Shown: positions 8,302 through 18,381, counted from the stretch's first letter. The stretch: 64,000 nucleotides of DNA from Paraglaciecola mesophila (GCF_009906955.1 NZ_CP047656.1:1178001-1242000); one strand, 5' to 3'. Program-made: numbers and translations. The notes: generated by a model from the sequence alone, not told the origin.

Positions 8302-9675
8302 ATGATCAGTGTTTTTGATATGTTCAGTGTGGGTATCGGCCCGTCTAGTTCACATACTGTGGGCCCCATGCGTGCGGCGAAAGAATTTAACCAACAATTA
8401 AAAACACAAGACCTTTTTGCCAAGACAGACGAAGTTCGCGCTGAACTATTTGGTAGCCTAGGACAAACGGGTAAAGGTCACGGCACAGGCAAAGCAGTGA
8501 TCCTAGGTATGCTCGGCCATGCACCTGAAAGCGTAGATGCCAGTGCAGTAGATGGCATGCTCGAAGAAGTTGAAAAAACGCAAAAATTAATGTTAGACCA
8601 AGAGCGTTTAGTGAAGTTTGCGGCCAAAGACGCTATCGTTTTTCACCGCCGCAAAACCCTCCCCCATCATGCCAATGGCATGACCATTCATGCGCTACAC
8701 AAAGGCGATATCATTGCATCCCAATCTTATTATTCGATTGGTGGTGGCTTTATTATTCGTGCTGAAGACTTTTTAGAGCAAAAAACCGCTGCCCTTACCT
8801 TGGTCGAAAAACCGGTACCGTTCGCCTTTTCCAGCGCAGAGGAATTAGTCCGCTTGTGTAAAGAAAATGGCCTTTCAATAAGCTCCTTGATGTACCGTAA
8901 CGAACAAGTTTTTCAAACAAAGAATGACATTACCGACAAGCTTTGGCATATCTGGCAGGTGATGGACGAATGCATTCAAACGGGGATAAAAACGGAAGGT
9001 ATCTTGCCTGGTGGCTTAAAAGTGACACGCAGAGCACCGGGTTTACACCGTCGCCTTCAAAGTGAGAAAAACGCCGACCCTATGGTGGCAATGGACTGGG
9101 TGAATTTATTCGCCTTAGCCGTTAATGAAGAAAACGCCGCCGGTGGCCGCGTCGTCACCGCTCCAACTAACGGGGCGGCTGGTATTTTACCGGCTGTACT
9201 GTGTTACTTTGACAAGTTTGTGCGTCCAGTAGACAAAGACATTGTTAGTCGCTACTTACTCACTGCTGCCGCAATCGGTATTTTGTATAAAAAAAATGCG
9301 TCCATTTCCGGTGCAGAAGTTGGCTGCCAGGGTGAAGTGGGTGTCGCCTGCTCTATGGCGGCGGGCGCGCTCACTGAGATAATCGGCGGCTCAGTGGATG
9401 CGGTCGAAAACGCCGCCGAAATTGGTATGGAGCACAATCTTGGCTTAACGTGTGACCCAGTGGGAGGATTAGTTCAAGTGCCTTGTATTGAACGTAATGC
9501 GATGGGCGCAATAAAAGCAATTAACGCCTCTCGCCTAGCCTTACGTGGCAGCGGTCAGCATAAAGTGTCTCTTGATAAGGTAATCAAAACCATGTGGGAT
9601 ACAGGTAACGACATGAAATCAAAATACAAAGAAACAGCCAGAGGCGGCTTAGCGGTAAACATAATCGAGTGTTAA
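8302..9675 (+). CDS. sdaA: L-serine ammonia-lyase, single-chain iron-sulfur type
   Basis: A 457-residue type 2 L-serine dehydratase converting L-serine to pyruvate and ammonia. The N terminus ([20 protein letters not shown]) is the family signature. Cluster cysteines fall at 342, 384 and 395, and the protein ends in Cys457. This matches the three cluster ligands plus C-terminal tail-in-mouth cysteine known from the Legionella enzyme. A bidirectional terminator follows. The gene is 135 nt downstream of nudL and probably has its own promoter. Confidence 0.95.
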   Translation: MISVFDMFSVGIGPSSSHTVGPMRAAKEFNQQLKTQDLFAKTDEVRAELFGSLGQTGKGHGTGKAVILGMLGHAPESVDASAVDGMLEEVEKTQKLMLDQERLVKFAAKDAIVFHRRKTLPHHANGMTIHALHKGDIIASQSYYSIGGGFIIRAEDFLEQKTAALTLVEKPVPFAFSSAEELVRLCKENGLSISSLMYRNEQVFQTKNDITDKLWHIWQVMDECIQTGIKTEGILPGGLKVTRRAPGLHRRLQSEKNADPMVAMDWVNLFALAVNEENAAGGRVVTAPTNGAAGILPAVLCYFDKFVRPVDKDIVSRYLLTAAAIGILYKKNASISGAEVGCQGEVGVACSMAAGALTEIIGGSVDAVENAAEIGMEHNLGLTCDPVGGLVQVPCIERNAMGAIKAINASRLALRGSGQHKVSLDKVIKTMWDTGNDMKSKYKETARGGLAVNIIEC

Positions 9676-9711
9676 GCGGTTTTCTCATACCAACGTAAAC
9701 GTCAGATACAC

Positions 9712-9742
9712 AAAAAGAGGCAATCTATTGCCTCTTTTTTTG
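9712..9742 (+). terminator. Bidirectional terminator between sdaA and cysB
   Basis: Arms AAAAGAGGCAAT and ATTGCCTCTTTT (12 bp) enclose a 2-nt core and are followed by further T residues on the plus strand. A matching A-tract on the left supplies U residues for the converging cysB transcript. Confidence 0.9.
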
Positions 9743-9797
9743 TTTTAGGGTGATAAATGCCCGATAGATTCAGTTTCTAGCGCATTAATAAAGCAAG

Positions 9798-10802
<1,005 letters not shown>

Positions 10803-10967
10803 CTATATATATTAATTTCTTATATACCGAGCGGGCCATTAATTCCATAACATTTTAACGAAAACGCTAAATTTTTCGATATGGCCAGACACTAACGCAT
10901 TGTAAACTAAAGGATACTCGATTTTTATGCTAGTGTATTCTAGTCATTTATCAGCTCACGGTTAAGT

Positions 10968-11663
10968 ATGAACAACGACAACGGACAAATTGATTTTGCC
11001 ACAGTATTAGCCTCAGCGGTGCACGACATGAAAAATTCTTTATGTCTGCTCATCCAATCCATAGAAAATCTCGGGCACACGCTAAAAGATCAAGACAACG
11101 AAGTAGGTGAACATTTCGCTTCTGCACACTACGAAGCGTCTCGATTGAATACTGGGTTAGTTCAACTGTTGTCTTTGTACCGAGCAGGCATGGATAATAT
11201 GCCACTAAACATAGATGAACACTACATCGAAGATGTTATCGATGAAATACTTGCTACCAATGAAAGCTATATAAATCATAAAAAAATAACCCTAAACGTT
11301 GAGCAAGAACCCGACTTAATGGGATACTTCGACGCGGATTTAATTAGCTTATTGCTTAACGACATGCTGATTAATTCTATGCGATACAGTAACAAACATA
11401 TTTTGCTCAAAGTATTCAGCAACGAGCATCATCTTATATTTGAAGTACAAGACGACGGCCCTGGGTATCCAAAGAGTATGCTTGAAGCAAACACTGTCAC
11501 TATGCACAATTATGATATCAGTCAAGGGCGAACTGGCCTTGGCTTGTTTTTTGCTAGGTTAATCGCAGAAGCACACAAGGCGCACGACAGCGCAGGCTCC
11601 ATTTCCCTTGCGAATGGTGGCTCGTTAGGCGGCAGCGTATTCACCTTAAAAATTCCTGTTTAG
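10968..11663 (+). CDS. Sensor-less cytoplasmic histidine kinase
   Basis: A 231-residue kinase consisting only of the transmitter core. The H box is S-A-V-H-D-M-K-N-S-L with phospho-acceptor His19, the N box has Asn131 and Asn136 (N-D-M-L-I-N), G1 is D-D-G-P-G (162-166), and G2 is G-R-T-G-L-G (187-192). There is no membrane segment, HAMP, PAS or other input domain before the H box, so the signal must come from a partner protein. No response regulator is adjacent. The next gene, 41 nt downstream on the same strand, encodes a membrane-anchored coiled-coil protein that could be that partner (inference). The specific role is unknown. Confidence 0.85.
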   Translation: MNNDNGQIDFATVLASAVHDMKNSLCLLIQSIENLGHTLKDQDNEVGEHFASAHYEASRLNTGLVQLLSLYRAGMDNMPLNIDEHYIEDVIDEILATNESYINHKKITLNVEQEPDLMGYFDADLISLLLNDMLINSMRYSNKHILLKVFSNEHHLIFEVQDDGPGYPKSMLEANTVTMHNYDISQGRTGLGLFFARLIAEAHKAHDSAGSISLANGGSLGGSVFTLKIPV

Positions 11664-11704
11664 CATTTGGCTATTCAGGTCAGTGGCGAAAAATAGAGTA
11701 ATAA

Positions 11705-12472
11705 ATGATCTTCCCTATAATAATTGTTCTTATCGTATCGTTAATTGTCATGGCTATCATAGTAAACGCCGTGCAACAGCATCGAAATAAGGTCGAATCT
11801 GAAAAACGCATCGAAGTGGCAAAACAGAAAAACGTCATCGATGAAACAGAAGAAATTTTGCTCGCCACCGAACACATCAAAGTCAGTCAGCAATTAAAAT
11901 ATATTTTGCAGCAGCGTATTCTAAATGCATTGAAAATTATTGCTCAGATCAACCCAAGCGTGATGGATATTAATAGCCGTCTAGAAACGGCTAACAATAA
12001 ATTAAAGGAACTAGCTGGAAACCAAGAGCAGGTTTCAAGTGACTCTTTTTCCCTGCCTAGCAGCGACAAACAAGTTGTGGTTTACATAAAATGCGTCAAA
12101 AAAATGCGCGGTTTGCTGCGCTCGGAATACACAAAAGGTCGTGTAGATAGCAGTGCATTTGTGGTCGAAGACAAGTTTTTAGAACGTTTACAACTTCGGG
12201 CAAATGTAGAAACCTTGATGCGCCGAGGTGAATCTTCGATACAAGCGCAACAATTGGGCTCCGCTCGCCAATGCATAGAAAAGGCCATCACCGCCTTGGA
12301 TAGCCAAACTCAACCAGACGACTATATTATTCAGCGCAAACAAGAACTAGAAGGCAAACTAAAACAAATTCAAGACAGTTTACGTTCTGCTAATACCGAA
12401 GATGTACTCAAACGTAGAGAGTCCGAACGTAATGAACTAGATGAATTATTCTCAGAAAAGAAAAAGTGGTAA
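11705..12472 (+). CDS. Membrane-anchored coiled-coil protein of unknown function
   Basis: A 255-residue protein with one N-terminal membrane segment (about residues 3-23, Ile/Val-rich) and no signal-peptidase site. The rest is charged and largely helical: a basic/acidic coiled coil just after the membrane, a central helical region around 60-160, and a tetratricopeptide-like helical stretch around 165-215 (R-G-E-S-S-I-Q-A-Q-Q-L-G-S-A-R-Q-C-I-E-K-A). The tail is very Glu/Lys-rich. I do not recognise a family with a known function. Its position 41 nt behind the sensor-less kinase suggests joint transcription. It converges with the LysR gene, with only 34 nt between stops and no clear terminator. 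Confidence 0.75.
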   Translation: MIFPIIIVLIVSLIVMAIIVNAVQQHRNKVESEKRIEVAKQKNVIDETEEILLATEHIKVSQQLKYILQQRILNALKIIAQINPSVMDINSRLETANNKLKELAGNQEQVSSDSFSLPSSDKQVVVYIKCVKKMRGLLRSEYTKGRVDSSAFVVEDKFLERLQLRANVETLMRRGESSIQAQQLGSARQCIEKAITALDSQTQPDDYIIQRKQELEGKLKQIQDSLRSANTEDVLKRRESERNELDELFSEKKKW

Positions 12473-12506
12473 AACAAGGTACTAGCTCGGCCAATATTTG
12501 CCACCG

Positions 12507-13400
12507 TCACGCCAGAGAGGATTGTTGATTCACCCAATCCCATAAGGCTTGGGCCGATACGGACATATTGCTTTGTACTTTTTTAACCATCCCTACTCGT
12601 TTACTTAACCCAGGTCCTTTAATAGGCACGCAGACTAAGCCGAGTCGCTGCATTTGTTGCTGACACAAGCCAGGCACTATAGATACGCCTAGTCCGTGCT
12701 CTACAAATTGCCCTAATGTGGCCAATTGCGACGCTTCTGCTACCATATTTAGCTTTATCGCTAATTGTTCATAATGCCTATCGACCCACCTACGAATAGC
12801 CGAGCCACGGTTCATCGCAATAAAAGGGTACTGGGCTAGCTGCCCCCAACTTACTTCCCTATTCATGCTCAAGGGATGAATGCGGGGCAACACGGCGATA
12901 AACTTATCTGTGAACATAGGATGGAATGTGAGCCCTTCTAATTGCTCGGTTTCGAAGGTAAAACCCAAGGCGACCCTTTCTTCCAGCACCGCTTTTATCA
13001 CTTGCTCCATAACGATATCAGCCACACTCACTTTCACATTGGGAAACTGTGATTGAAACTGGGACAATATCGACGGTAAATGTCCAACGGCAAATGATGG
13101 CATAGCAGCTATCGAGAGTTTCCCTCGGCCCATAGAAAAAACTTGCTGTAAATCACCAAATGCATCTTGCCAATCATTCATCAAACGTATGGCTGTAGGT
13201 AGAAAATCTTGTCCTTCAGGACTCAATTGTACTTTTCGGGTGGTGCGCGAGAATAGCGCACCACCCACCTGATCCTCCATTTTTTTGATCGCACTAGAAA
13301 GTGCAGGTTGAGACAGGCACATTTTTTGGGCCGCCTCAGCAAATGTTGAAGATTGCGCAACCTGCACAAACGCTTGAAGTTGTCGGTAAGAAACATTCAT
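12507..13400 (-). CDS. LysR-family transcriptional regulator, divergent from scoAB
   Basis: A 297-residue LysR-type regulator. The N-terminal helix-turn-helix (A-E-A-A-Q-K-M-C-L-S-Q-P-A-L-S-S-A-I-K at about 17-35) is clear, followed by a typical effector-binding domain. It is divergently transcribed from scoA with 131 nt between start codons. A near-perfect double palindrome lies in that gap. By the usual LysR arrangement it probably controls scoAB and itself; the inducer is unknown but might be an acetoacetate- or ketone-body-related metabolite. A GGGGAGAG stretch lies about 11 nt upstream of the start. Confidence 0.85.
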   Translation of the reverse strand: MNVSYRQLQAFVQVAQSSTFAEAAQKMCLSQPALSSAIKKMEDQVGGALFSRTTRKVQLSPEGQDFLPTAIRLMNDWQDAFGDLQQVFSMGRGKLSIAAMPSFAVGHLPSILSQFQSQFPNVKVSVADIVMEQVIKAVLEERVALGFTFETEQLEGLTFHPMFTDKFIAVLPRIHPLSMNREVSWGQLAQYPFIAMNRGSAIRRWVDRHYEQLAIKLNMVAEASQLATLGQFVEHGLGVSIVPGLCQQQMQRLGLVCVPIKGPGLSKRVGMVKKVQSNMSVSAQALWDWVNQQSSLA

Positions 13401-13420
13401 GACTCTATGAGCTCTCCCCT

Positions 13421-13467
13421 ATTAATATGCCTATTAATAAATTTTATTTATTAATAGGCATATTAAT
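13421..13467. promoter_or_regulatory. Double palindromic operator between the LysR gene and scoA
   Basis: Two 18-bp palindromes, ATTAATATGCCTATTAAT (13421-13438) and ATTAATAGGCATATTAAT (13450-13467), are mirror images of each other. The whole 47 bp is therefore a perfect 22-bp inverted repeat with a 3-nt TTT centre. Each unit fits the LysR T-N11-A pattern and their centres are 29 bp apart. The site lies 65-111 bp upstream of scoA and 21-67 bp upstream of the LysR start. Confidence 0.85.
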
Positions 13468-13531
13468 TCAACTTTACTATCAAAAGATAGTCTTTATATT
13501 GATGTTAAATAAACGTAAATGAGGAACAAAC

Positions 13532-14251
13532 ATGGCAGGTTTTGACAAAGTAGTGAGCAGCTACGAAGAAGCAATGGTTGGCTTAGAAGACAACATGACC
13601 GTCATAGCAGGTGGGTTTGGGTTATGCGGCATTCCAGAAGGCCTTATCGGACAAATGAAAAAAATGGGCACAAAAGGCCTCACCATAGTATCGAACAACT
13701 GTGGCGTCGATGGGTTTGGTTTAGGCTTGCTACTTGAAGATAAGCAAGTAAAGAAGATGATTTCATCTTATGTGGGTGAAAACGCGCTCTTTGAACGTCA
13801 ACTACTAGACGGCGAGCTTGAAGTAGAATTAACTCCTCAAGGCACCCTAGCTGAAAAAATGCGCGCTGGTGGTGCAGGCATACCTGCTTTCTACACAGCG
13901 ACCGGCTACGGCACACCTGTAGGAGAAGGAAAGGAAGTAAAAGAATTTAATGGTCGCCCTTACATCATGGAAGAATCTATTACTGGGGACTTTGCCATTG
14001 TTAAAGCGTGGAAAGCTGACCGCTACGGAAACTGTATTTATCGCCACACTGCACAAAACTTTAATCCTATGGCGGCAACCGCAGGAAAAATAACTGTTCT
14101 TGAAGTAGAAGAACTCGTCGAACCAGGTGAACTAGAGCCAAGTCAAATTCATACCCCAGGTATTTATATTGACCGCGTCATTGTAGGGCAGTTTGAAAAA
14201 CGTATTGAACGAAAAGTGTTGGCAAAAAATTCAACCGAGCAAGGGAAATAG
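13532..14251 (+). CDS. scoA: 3-oxoacid CoA-transferase subunit A
   Basis: The 239-residue A subunit of succinyl-CoA:3-ketoacid CoA-transferase, which with ScoB moves CoA from succinyl-CoA to acetoacetate for ketone-body and short-chain fatty acid use. The glycine-rich [10 protein letters not shown] (about 27-36) is the family signature, followed by the conserved S-N-N-C-G and R-Y-G-N-C-I-Y-R segments. A GAGGAA site sits 6 nt before the ATG. scoB follows after 9 nt. The divergent LysR gene and intervening operator suggest regulated expression. An AtoD-type acetate CoA-transferase is less likely given the sequence. Confidence 0.92.
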   Translation: MAGFDKVVSSYEEAMVGLEDNMTVIAGGFGLCGIPEGLIGQMKKMGTKGLTIVSNNCGVDGFGLGLLLEDKQVKKMISSYVGENALFERQLLDGELEVELTPQGTLAEKMRAGGAGIPAFYTATGYGTPVGEGKEVKEFNGRPYIMEESITGDFAIVKAWKADRYGNCIYRHTAQNFNPMAATAGKITVLEVEELVEPGELEPSQIHTPGIYIDRVIVGQFEKRIERKVLAKNSTEQGK

Positions 14252-14260
14252 GAGATTATC

Positions 14261-14929
14261 ATGGCACTAACAAGAGACCAAATCGCCATGCGTGTGGCAC
14301 AAGAGTTTCACGACGGCGATTACATTAACTTAGGTATTGGTATCCCAACCTTAGCTGCTAACTATGTGCCCGATGGCATGGAAGTGATGTTGCAATCAGA
14401 AAATGGCTTACTAGGTATGGGCCCTTATCCCACTGAAGAAAACGTCGATGCGGATATGATAAACGCGGGTAAAGAAACGGTTACCGCGGGTATAGGCGCT
14501 TCTATTTTTAGCTCAGCAGAAAGTTTTGCCATGATCCGCGGCGGCCATGTTGACGTCACTGTGCTTGGTGCATTTGAAGTAGACGTAACCGGTAGCATTG
14601 CATCTTGGATGATCCCAGGTAAGCTAATCAAAGGTATGGGCGGTGCGATGGACTTGGTCGCCGGAGCGAAAAATATCATAGTCACCATGACCCATGCCGA
14701 TAAGCACGGTAACTCAAAACTGCTTGAGGCCTGTACCCTACCTTTGACGGGTGTGAACTGCATTAACCGTATCATCACAGACTTGGCCGTGATTGAAGTC
14801 AAAGACGGCGCGTTTCATTTACTCGAGCGCGCGCCAGGTGTTAGCGTTGAAGAAATAAAAAGCAAAACCGCCGGTCAGTTGATTGCCAGCGATAACGTGC
14901 CAGAAATGCGTGTGTCATTAGGCGAATAA
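14261..14929 (+). CDS. scoB: 3-oxoacid CoA-transferase subunit B
   Basis: The 222-residue B subunit, which carries the catalytic glutamate that forms the gamma-glutamyl-CoA thioester. Here it is Glu47 in [10 protein letters not shown]. The following G-I-G-A-S-I-F and [15 protein letters not shown] segments are typical. The start has GGAG about 7 nt upstream and is 9 nt from the scoA stop, so the two are cotranslated. The complex acts in the cytoplasm on acetoacetate. Confidence 0.93.
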   Translation: MALTRDQIAMRVAQEFHDGDYINLGIGIPTLAANYVPDGMEVMLQSENGLLGMGPYPTEENVDADMINAGKETVTAGIGASIFSSAESFAMIRGGHVDVTVLGAFEVDVTGSIASWMIPGKLIKGMGGAMDLVAGAKNIIVTMTHADKHGNSKLLEACTLPLTGVNCINRIITDLAVIEVKDGAFHLLERAPGVSVEEIKSKTAGQLIASDNVPEMRVSLGE

Positions 14930-14973
14930 TTCACAAAACGTAAAATAAAGCTCCATAAAATGTGCGGCAATTG

Positions 14974-14979
14974 TATAAT
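14974..14979 (+). promoter_or_regulatory. Probable -10 element of the DEAD-box helicase gene
   Basis: A consensus TATAAT lies 37 nt before the TTG start. The matching -35 position (CTCCAT, 17 nt upstream) is poor. The implied leader is only about 25 nt. Confidence 0.5.
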
Positions 14980-15010
14980 GCGCCCAATCCCATTTTAGAG
15001 TACTTATTTT

Positions 15011-16351
15011 TTGCAATTTAGCGATTTACCATTAGATCACCGCTTGGGTAAAGCCCTAGAGATTAAAGGTTTTACCCAAGCAACCGAAATTCAAGCGCAA
15101 GCGATTCCTTATGCCCTTATGGGTAAAGATTTGATTGCCTCGTCAAAAACAGGCTCAGGCAAGACATTAGCTTTCCTTTTACCTGCAGTGCAAAGAGTCT
15201 TGACCAAACAACCCCTAAGTCGCAAAGATCCACGCGTGCTTATTCTTGCGCCCACTCGCGAGCTGGCGAAACAAGTCTTTTTTCAACTTAAATGGTTAAT
15301 CGCTAAGCATCAACTAAAAGCTGCATTGGTACTTGGTGGTGAAAATTTTAACGATCAAGTTAAAGCACTACGGCATTATCCTCAGTTTGTAGTGGGTACA
15401 GCGGGCCGTATTGCCGATCATCTCGCCGGTAAGTCTTTATATCTTAATGGGCTTGAAATGCTCATTATGGATGAAGCTGATCGCATGCTCGATTTGGGCT
15501 TTTCTGAGCAGTTAAAGCAAATAAACGCCGCAGCTGATCATCGCAAGCGCCAGTCCATGATGTTTTCAGCCACGTTAGATAACGCCGCGTTACATCATTT
15601 AACACAATCTATGCTCAAGGCTCCTCAGCGGATCAGTATTGGAATTTCCAGCGCAGAACATAAAGATATACAACAACGTTTCTTCTTAGCTGATAACGTC
15701 ACCCACAAAGAACGTATGTTAGCGCACATCATCAACGAAAAAGAGCATCGTCAGGTGATCGTATTTACCGCTACCCGCGCAGATACTGAGCGGTTGTCGA
15801 GTCTGTTAAAAGAACAAGGTTTGTACAGTATCGCTTTAAGCGGAAATTTAAGCCAAGGGCAACGCAATAACATCATGAGTGAGTTTGGCCGCGGTCAACA
15901 ACACATATTGGTCACCACAGATATCGCCTCACGCGGTTTAGATTTATTGAACGTTTCTTTAGTAGTGAATTTTGATTTACCTAAATTGGCCGATGAATAC
16001 GTACACCGTGTGGGTAGAACTGGTCGAGCTGGTAATAAAGGCGAAGCGGTTTCGTTTGTCGGCCCGAAAGACTGGGCAAGCTATTTGTCAATTAAAAGCT
16101 TTTTACAGCAAGAAATTAATTTTAGCGAAATTGAAGGCTTAGAAGCGAAATTTAAAGGATTACGCCCTCCTAAAAAAGCCAAACCCACCGTTAAGAAATC
16201 AGCTGGGAAAAGCGAAAGTAATAAAGGAAAAGCAGGCTCAGGAACGAATAATCAAGGGCCCAATCGGGTTAAACCTATGCAAGGAACGGAAGTAGGCGAT
16301 CGCCCAATGAAGCGTAAACCACGTAAATCGATTCAAGACAACGAAGAATAA
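15011..16351 (+). CDS. DEAD-box ATP-dependent RNA helicase, SrmB/RhlE-like
   Basis: A 446-residue cytoplasmic RNA helicase with all DEAD-box motifs: Q motif near 21-33, motif I S-K-T-G-S-G-K-T (45-52), Ia P-T-R-E-L-A (81-86), II D-E-A-D (154-157), III S-A-T (186-188), V T-T-D-I-A-S-R-G, and VI H-R-V-G-R-T-G-R-A-G. A Lys-rich basic tail of about 70 residues follows the core, as in helicases of ribosome assembly. The only plausible start is TTG at 15011: an in-frame stop is at 14996 and the Q-F-S-D-L-P-L that precedes the Q motif begins immediately. It resembles SrmB most, but RhlE-type paralogues cannot be excluded. Confidence 0.9.
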   Translation: MQFSDLPLDHRLGKALEIKGFTQATEIQAQAIPYALMGKDLIASSKTGSGKTLAFLLPAVQRVLTKQPLSRKDPRVLILAPTRELAKQVFFQLKWLIAKHQLKAALVLGGENFNDQVKALRHYPQFVVGTAGRIADHLAGKSLYLNGLEMLIMDEADRMLDLGFSEQLKQINAAADHRKRQSMMFSATLDNAALHHLTQSMLKAPQRISIGISSAEHKDIQQRFFLADNVTHKERMLAHIINEKEHRQVIVFTATRADTERLSSLLKEQGLYSIALSGNLSQGQRNNIMSEFGRGQQHILVTTDIASRGLDLLNVSLVVNFDLPKLADEYVHRVGRTGRAGNKGEAVSFVGPKDWASYLSIKSFLQQEINFSEIEGLEAKFKGLRPPKKAKPTVKKSAGKSESNKGKAGSGTNNQGPNRVKPMQGTEVGDRPMKRKPRKSIQDNEE

Positions 16352-16366
16352 GTCATCCGTGACACC

Positions 16367-16405
16367 AATATTCTGGACGGACATGCACCGTCCAGAATAT
16401 TTTAC
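16367..16405 (+). terminator. Hairpin terminator after the helicase gene
   Basis: A perfect 14-bp stem, AATATTCTGGACGG (16367-16380) with CCGTCCAGAATATT (16388-16401), encloses a 7-nt loop. Only a short T-run follows on the plus strand. It sits between converging genes. Confidence 0.75.
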
Positions 16406-16430
16406 CTAGTTAAAATCCCTTTTGGCCCGT

Positions 16431-16982
16431 CTATTTCCACGACTCAAAGAAATCCGCCACATCACGGTTTGGCTTAGGCGAGACATCTGTTACGGGGGTA
16501 CCCAAATACAAAAAACCGACAATTTCGTCATTTTCGGCGCATTCTAGCGCTGCTTTTACATTTTCATCTTGTGCGTAACTGCCTGTTCGCCATATACCGT
16601 TGAAACCTTGAGCGAGAGCTGCCATTTGCATGGCATGTACCGCGCAGGATGCAGAAGCCACCTGCTCTACCCAAGGCACCTTGGGATGTTCAACATATTT
16701 CGCTATCGCCACTATCACCATAGGCGCTCGCTTCGGTAATTCAGGGGCGCGCTCAATTTCCTTTTCCGTCATGTCAGCATCGATTGCTGCACGCTCGAAA
16801 ATATCCCCTAGCTTAGCTAATCCAGATTTTTCACAGACAATAAATCGCCATGGCGACAAACAAGCATGATCTGGGGCGCGAAGTGCAGCTTGCATGATAT
16901 TGTGCAATTCTTCACCTGCCGGTGCAGGCGCTTGGAGTCTAGGATGTGAGCTACGATTAAGTAGCAAGTTTAAGGCGTCCAT
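16431..16982 (-). CDS. ydjA: YdjA-type FMN nitroreductase
   Basis: From the ATG at 16982 the product is 183 residues, exactly the length of E. coli YdjA, a small FMN-dependent oxidoreductase of the nitroreductase superfamily with no firmly assigned substrate. Shared segments include M-D-A-L-x-L-L-x-N-R near the N terminus, R-A-P-D-H (FMN region), C-A-V-x-A-M-Q-M-A-A-x-A-Q-G-F, G-I-W-R and D-x-I-V-G-F-L-Y-L-G-T-P. A GAGG site lies about 12 nt upstream. A longer reading to 17000 would use TTG and has no support. Confidence 0.88.
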   Translation of the reverse strand: MDALNLLLNRSSHPRLQAPAPAGEELHNIMQAALRAPDHACLSPWRFIVCEKSGLAKLGDIFERAAIDADMTEKEIERAPELPKRAPMVIVAIAKYVEHPKVPWVEQVASASCAVHAMQMAALAQGFNGIWRTGSYAQDENVKAALECAENDEIVGFLYLGTPVTDVSPKPNRDVADFFESWK

Positions 16983-17052
16983 AAAATAAAAATACCTCAA
17001 AGGAAAACAGAATGTAGATCTCCAGTATGGCGACTATCATTGCGCGGAGCAA

Positions 17053-17079
17053 TAAAAAAAGGCGCAGAATGCGCCTTGA
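17053..17079 (-). terminator. Intrinsic terminator of the DoxX gene
   Basis: On the minus strand, AAGGCGC and GCGCCTT pair across a 5-nt loop and are followed by seven T residues, starting 20 nt after the DoxX stop codon. Confidence 0.85.
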
Positions 17080-17098
17080 TTTATATCAACATTATGCG

Positions 17099-17719
17099 TT
17101 ACTCAGGCATAAATTTTTTACGTAAAAAATAATCCACACTTGTCAGTTTTCCACCGCCAGTAAAGAACAAAGACAGCAACATAAAGAAGTAAGTCATGGC
17201 AAACTCAATCCCGTTATTTAGAATCACAAACTTGCCACTTGATGTTAGCCAATTGTAATTCCCGTGCTCTTGCAACAGGCTTTTAGCTGCGGCTAATTTA
17301 TCCGGAGCGCTCATCACATTTTCATTCAACATAATTGTGCCGTCCGATAACCAGCTAGATGCATCCGCAATCGCTGGCCAGCCATTTGGCCAATGCACCG
17401 TAAATGCAGCCACCAACATAGTAAACATCAATGGAATAGACGCCCAGCGCGTCGCTAAACCGATTAATATCAAAACACCACCGAGCAATTCCGCCGCAAT
17501 CGCCAACGACGCCATCAAAGCTGGCGCAGGCAGGCCTAAACCATAATCTGGGCTAGCAAACCAATCAACTGTATTGTCAAAACTCCCGAGTTTTGTCCAG
17601 CCGGCCTGAATCATCACAGGGGCTAAATACAGTCGAAGTAGCAAAGGCGCTATTCCCTCAAAAACAGATGACTTCTCTAACATGCGTTGTGCATTTGTGG
17701 CTAAATTTAATACGCTCAT
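17099..17719 (-). CDS. DoxX family membrane protein
   Basis: A predicted 206-residue inner-membrane protein of the DoxX/SURF4-like family with about four hydrophobic segments. The typical L-R-L-x-L-A-P-V-M-I-Q-A-G-W-T-K-L opening is followed by A-A-E-L-L-G-G-V-L-I-L-I-G-L-A-T-R and F-T-V-H-W-P-N-G-W. Some DoxX proteins act in thiol or redox homeostasis, but no role can be assigned here. I start at the ATG at 17719 (M-S-V-L-N-L-A-T), which best fits relatives; the in-frame start at 17782 adds 21 residues. Monocistronic, divergent from the HAD gene. Confidence 0.8.
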   Translation of the reverse strand: MSVLNLATNAQRMLEKSSVFEGIAPLLLRLYLAPVMIQAGWTKLGSFDNTVDWFASPDYGLGLPAPALMASLAIAAELLGGVLILIGLATRWASIPLMFTMLVAAFTVHWPNGWPAIADASSWLSDGTIMLNENVMSAPDKLAAAKSLLQEHGNYNWLTSSGKFVILNNGIEFAMTYFFMLLSLFFTGGGKLTSVDYFLRKKFMPE

Positions 17720-17838
17720 AATGGTCCCGTTAACAAAATTGTTAATCATTAGATAGCAGATATCCGTAAAAACTTTCAACATAAACGAATAATAATTAGT
17801 CTAGTCTCAGCCAAATCAGGCAAACTGTCAGCTAATTC

Positions 17839-18381
17839 ATGAGTGATAACAACACAATTAATACTGGCTACGCTACGGGTAAGAATGTGAATAAAATATA
17901 TTTATTTGATTGGGGGGACACTTTGATGGTCGATTTCCCCAGCGCCAATGGAAAAATGCATCTGTGGCAGAATGTTGAAAGTGTGAAAGGTGCCACGACC
18001 ACTCTCAGGCAGCTAACAAAAAACCACGATATTTATATTGCTACGAACGCAGCAGATTCAGACGAACAGGATATTCAACTTGCGTTCGAAAGGGTAAATT
18101 TAGCGCAATACATTTCCAGCTATTTTTGTTTCGCAAATACAGGGCTACATAAAACGTCCGCTAATTTTTACCAGCACATCATTACGCGGTTAAACGTAGA
18201 GGCAAGCTCAATAACTATGGTGGGGGATACCTTTGCAAAAGATGTAGTCCCTGCTCTCGAATCGGCAATCAACGCCGTTTGGTATAACCCAAAGCACTTG
18301 CCGCCCCCCGTGTTAGACATCCCTCTTGCTAAAAATCAGCGCTTTAGGGTTATCAATCAACTAGAAGCATTACTGACTTGA
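17839..18381 (+). CDS. HAD-superfamily hydrolase with atypical motif I
   Basis: A 180-residue cytoplasmic HAD-fold protein. Motif I is L-F-D24-W-G-D-T-L: the nucleophile Asp24 is present, but the usual general acid/base Asp two residues later is Gly26. Motif II (A-T-N-A-A), motif III Lys (L-H-K-T) and motif IV (V-G-D-T-F-A-K-D) are intact. It is probably a phosphatase or phosphatase-like protein of unknown substrate. The ATG at 17839 has no clear ribosome-binding site. A GTG at 17887, directly ahead of the K-I-Y-L-F-D-W strand, would give the compact N terminus usual for the family. It stands alone between the DoxX gene and miaE. Confidence 0.8.
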   Translation: MSDNNTINTGYATGKNVNKIYLFDWGDTLMVDFPSANGKMHLWQNVESVKGATTTLRQLTKNHDIYIATNAADSDEQDIQLAFERVNLAQYISSYFCFANTGLHKTSANFYQHIITRLNVEASSITMVGDTFAKDVVPALESAINAVWYNPKHLPPPVLDIPLAKNQRFRVINQLEALLT

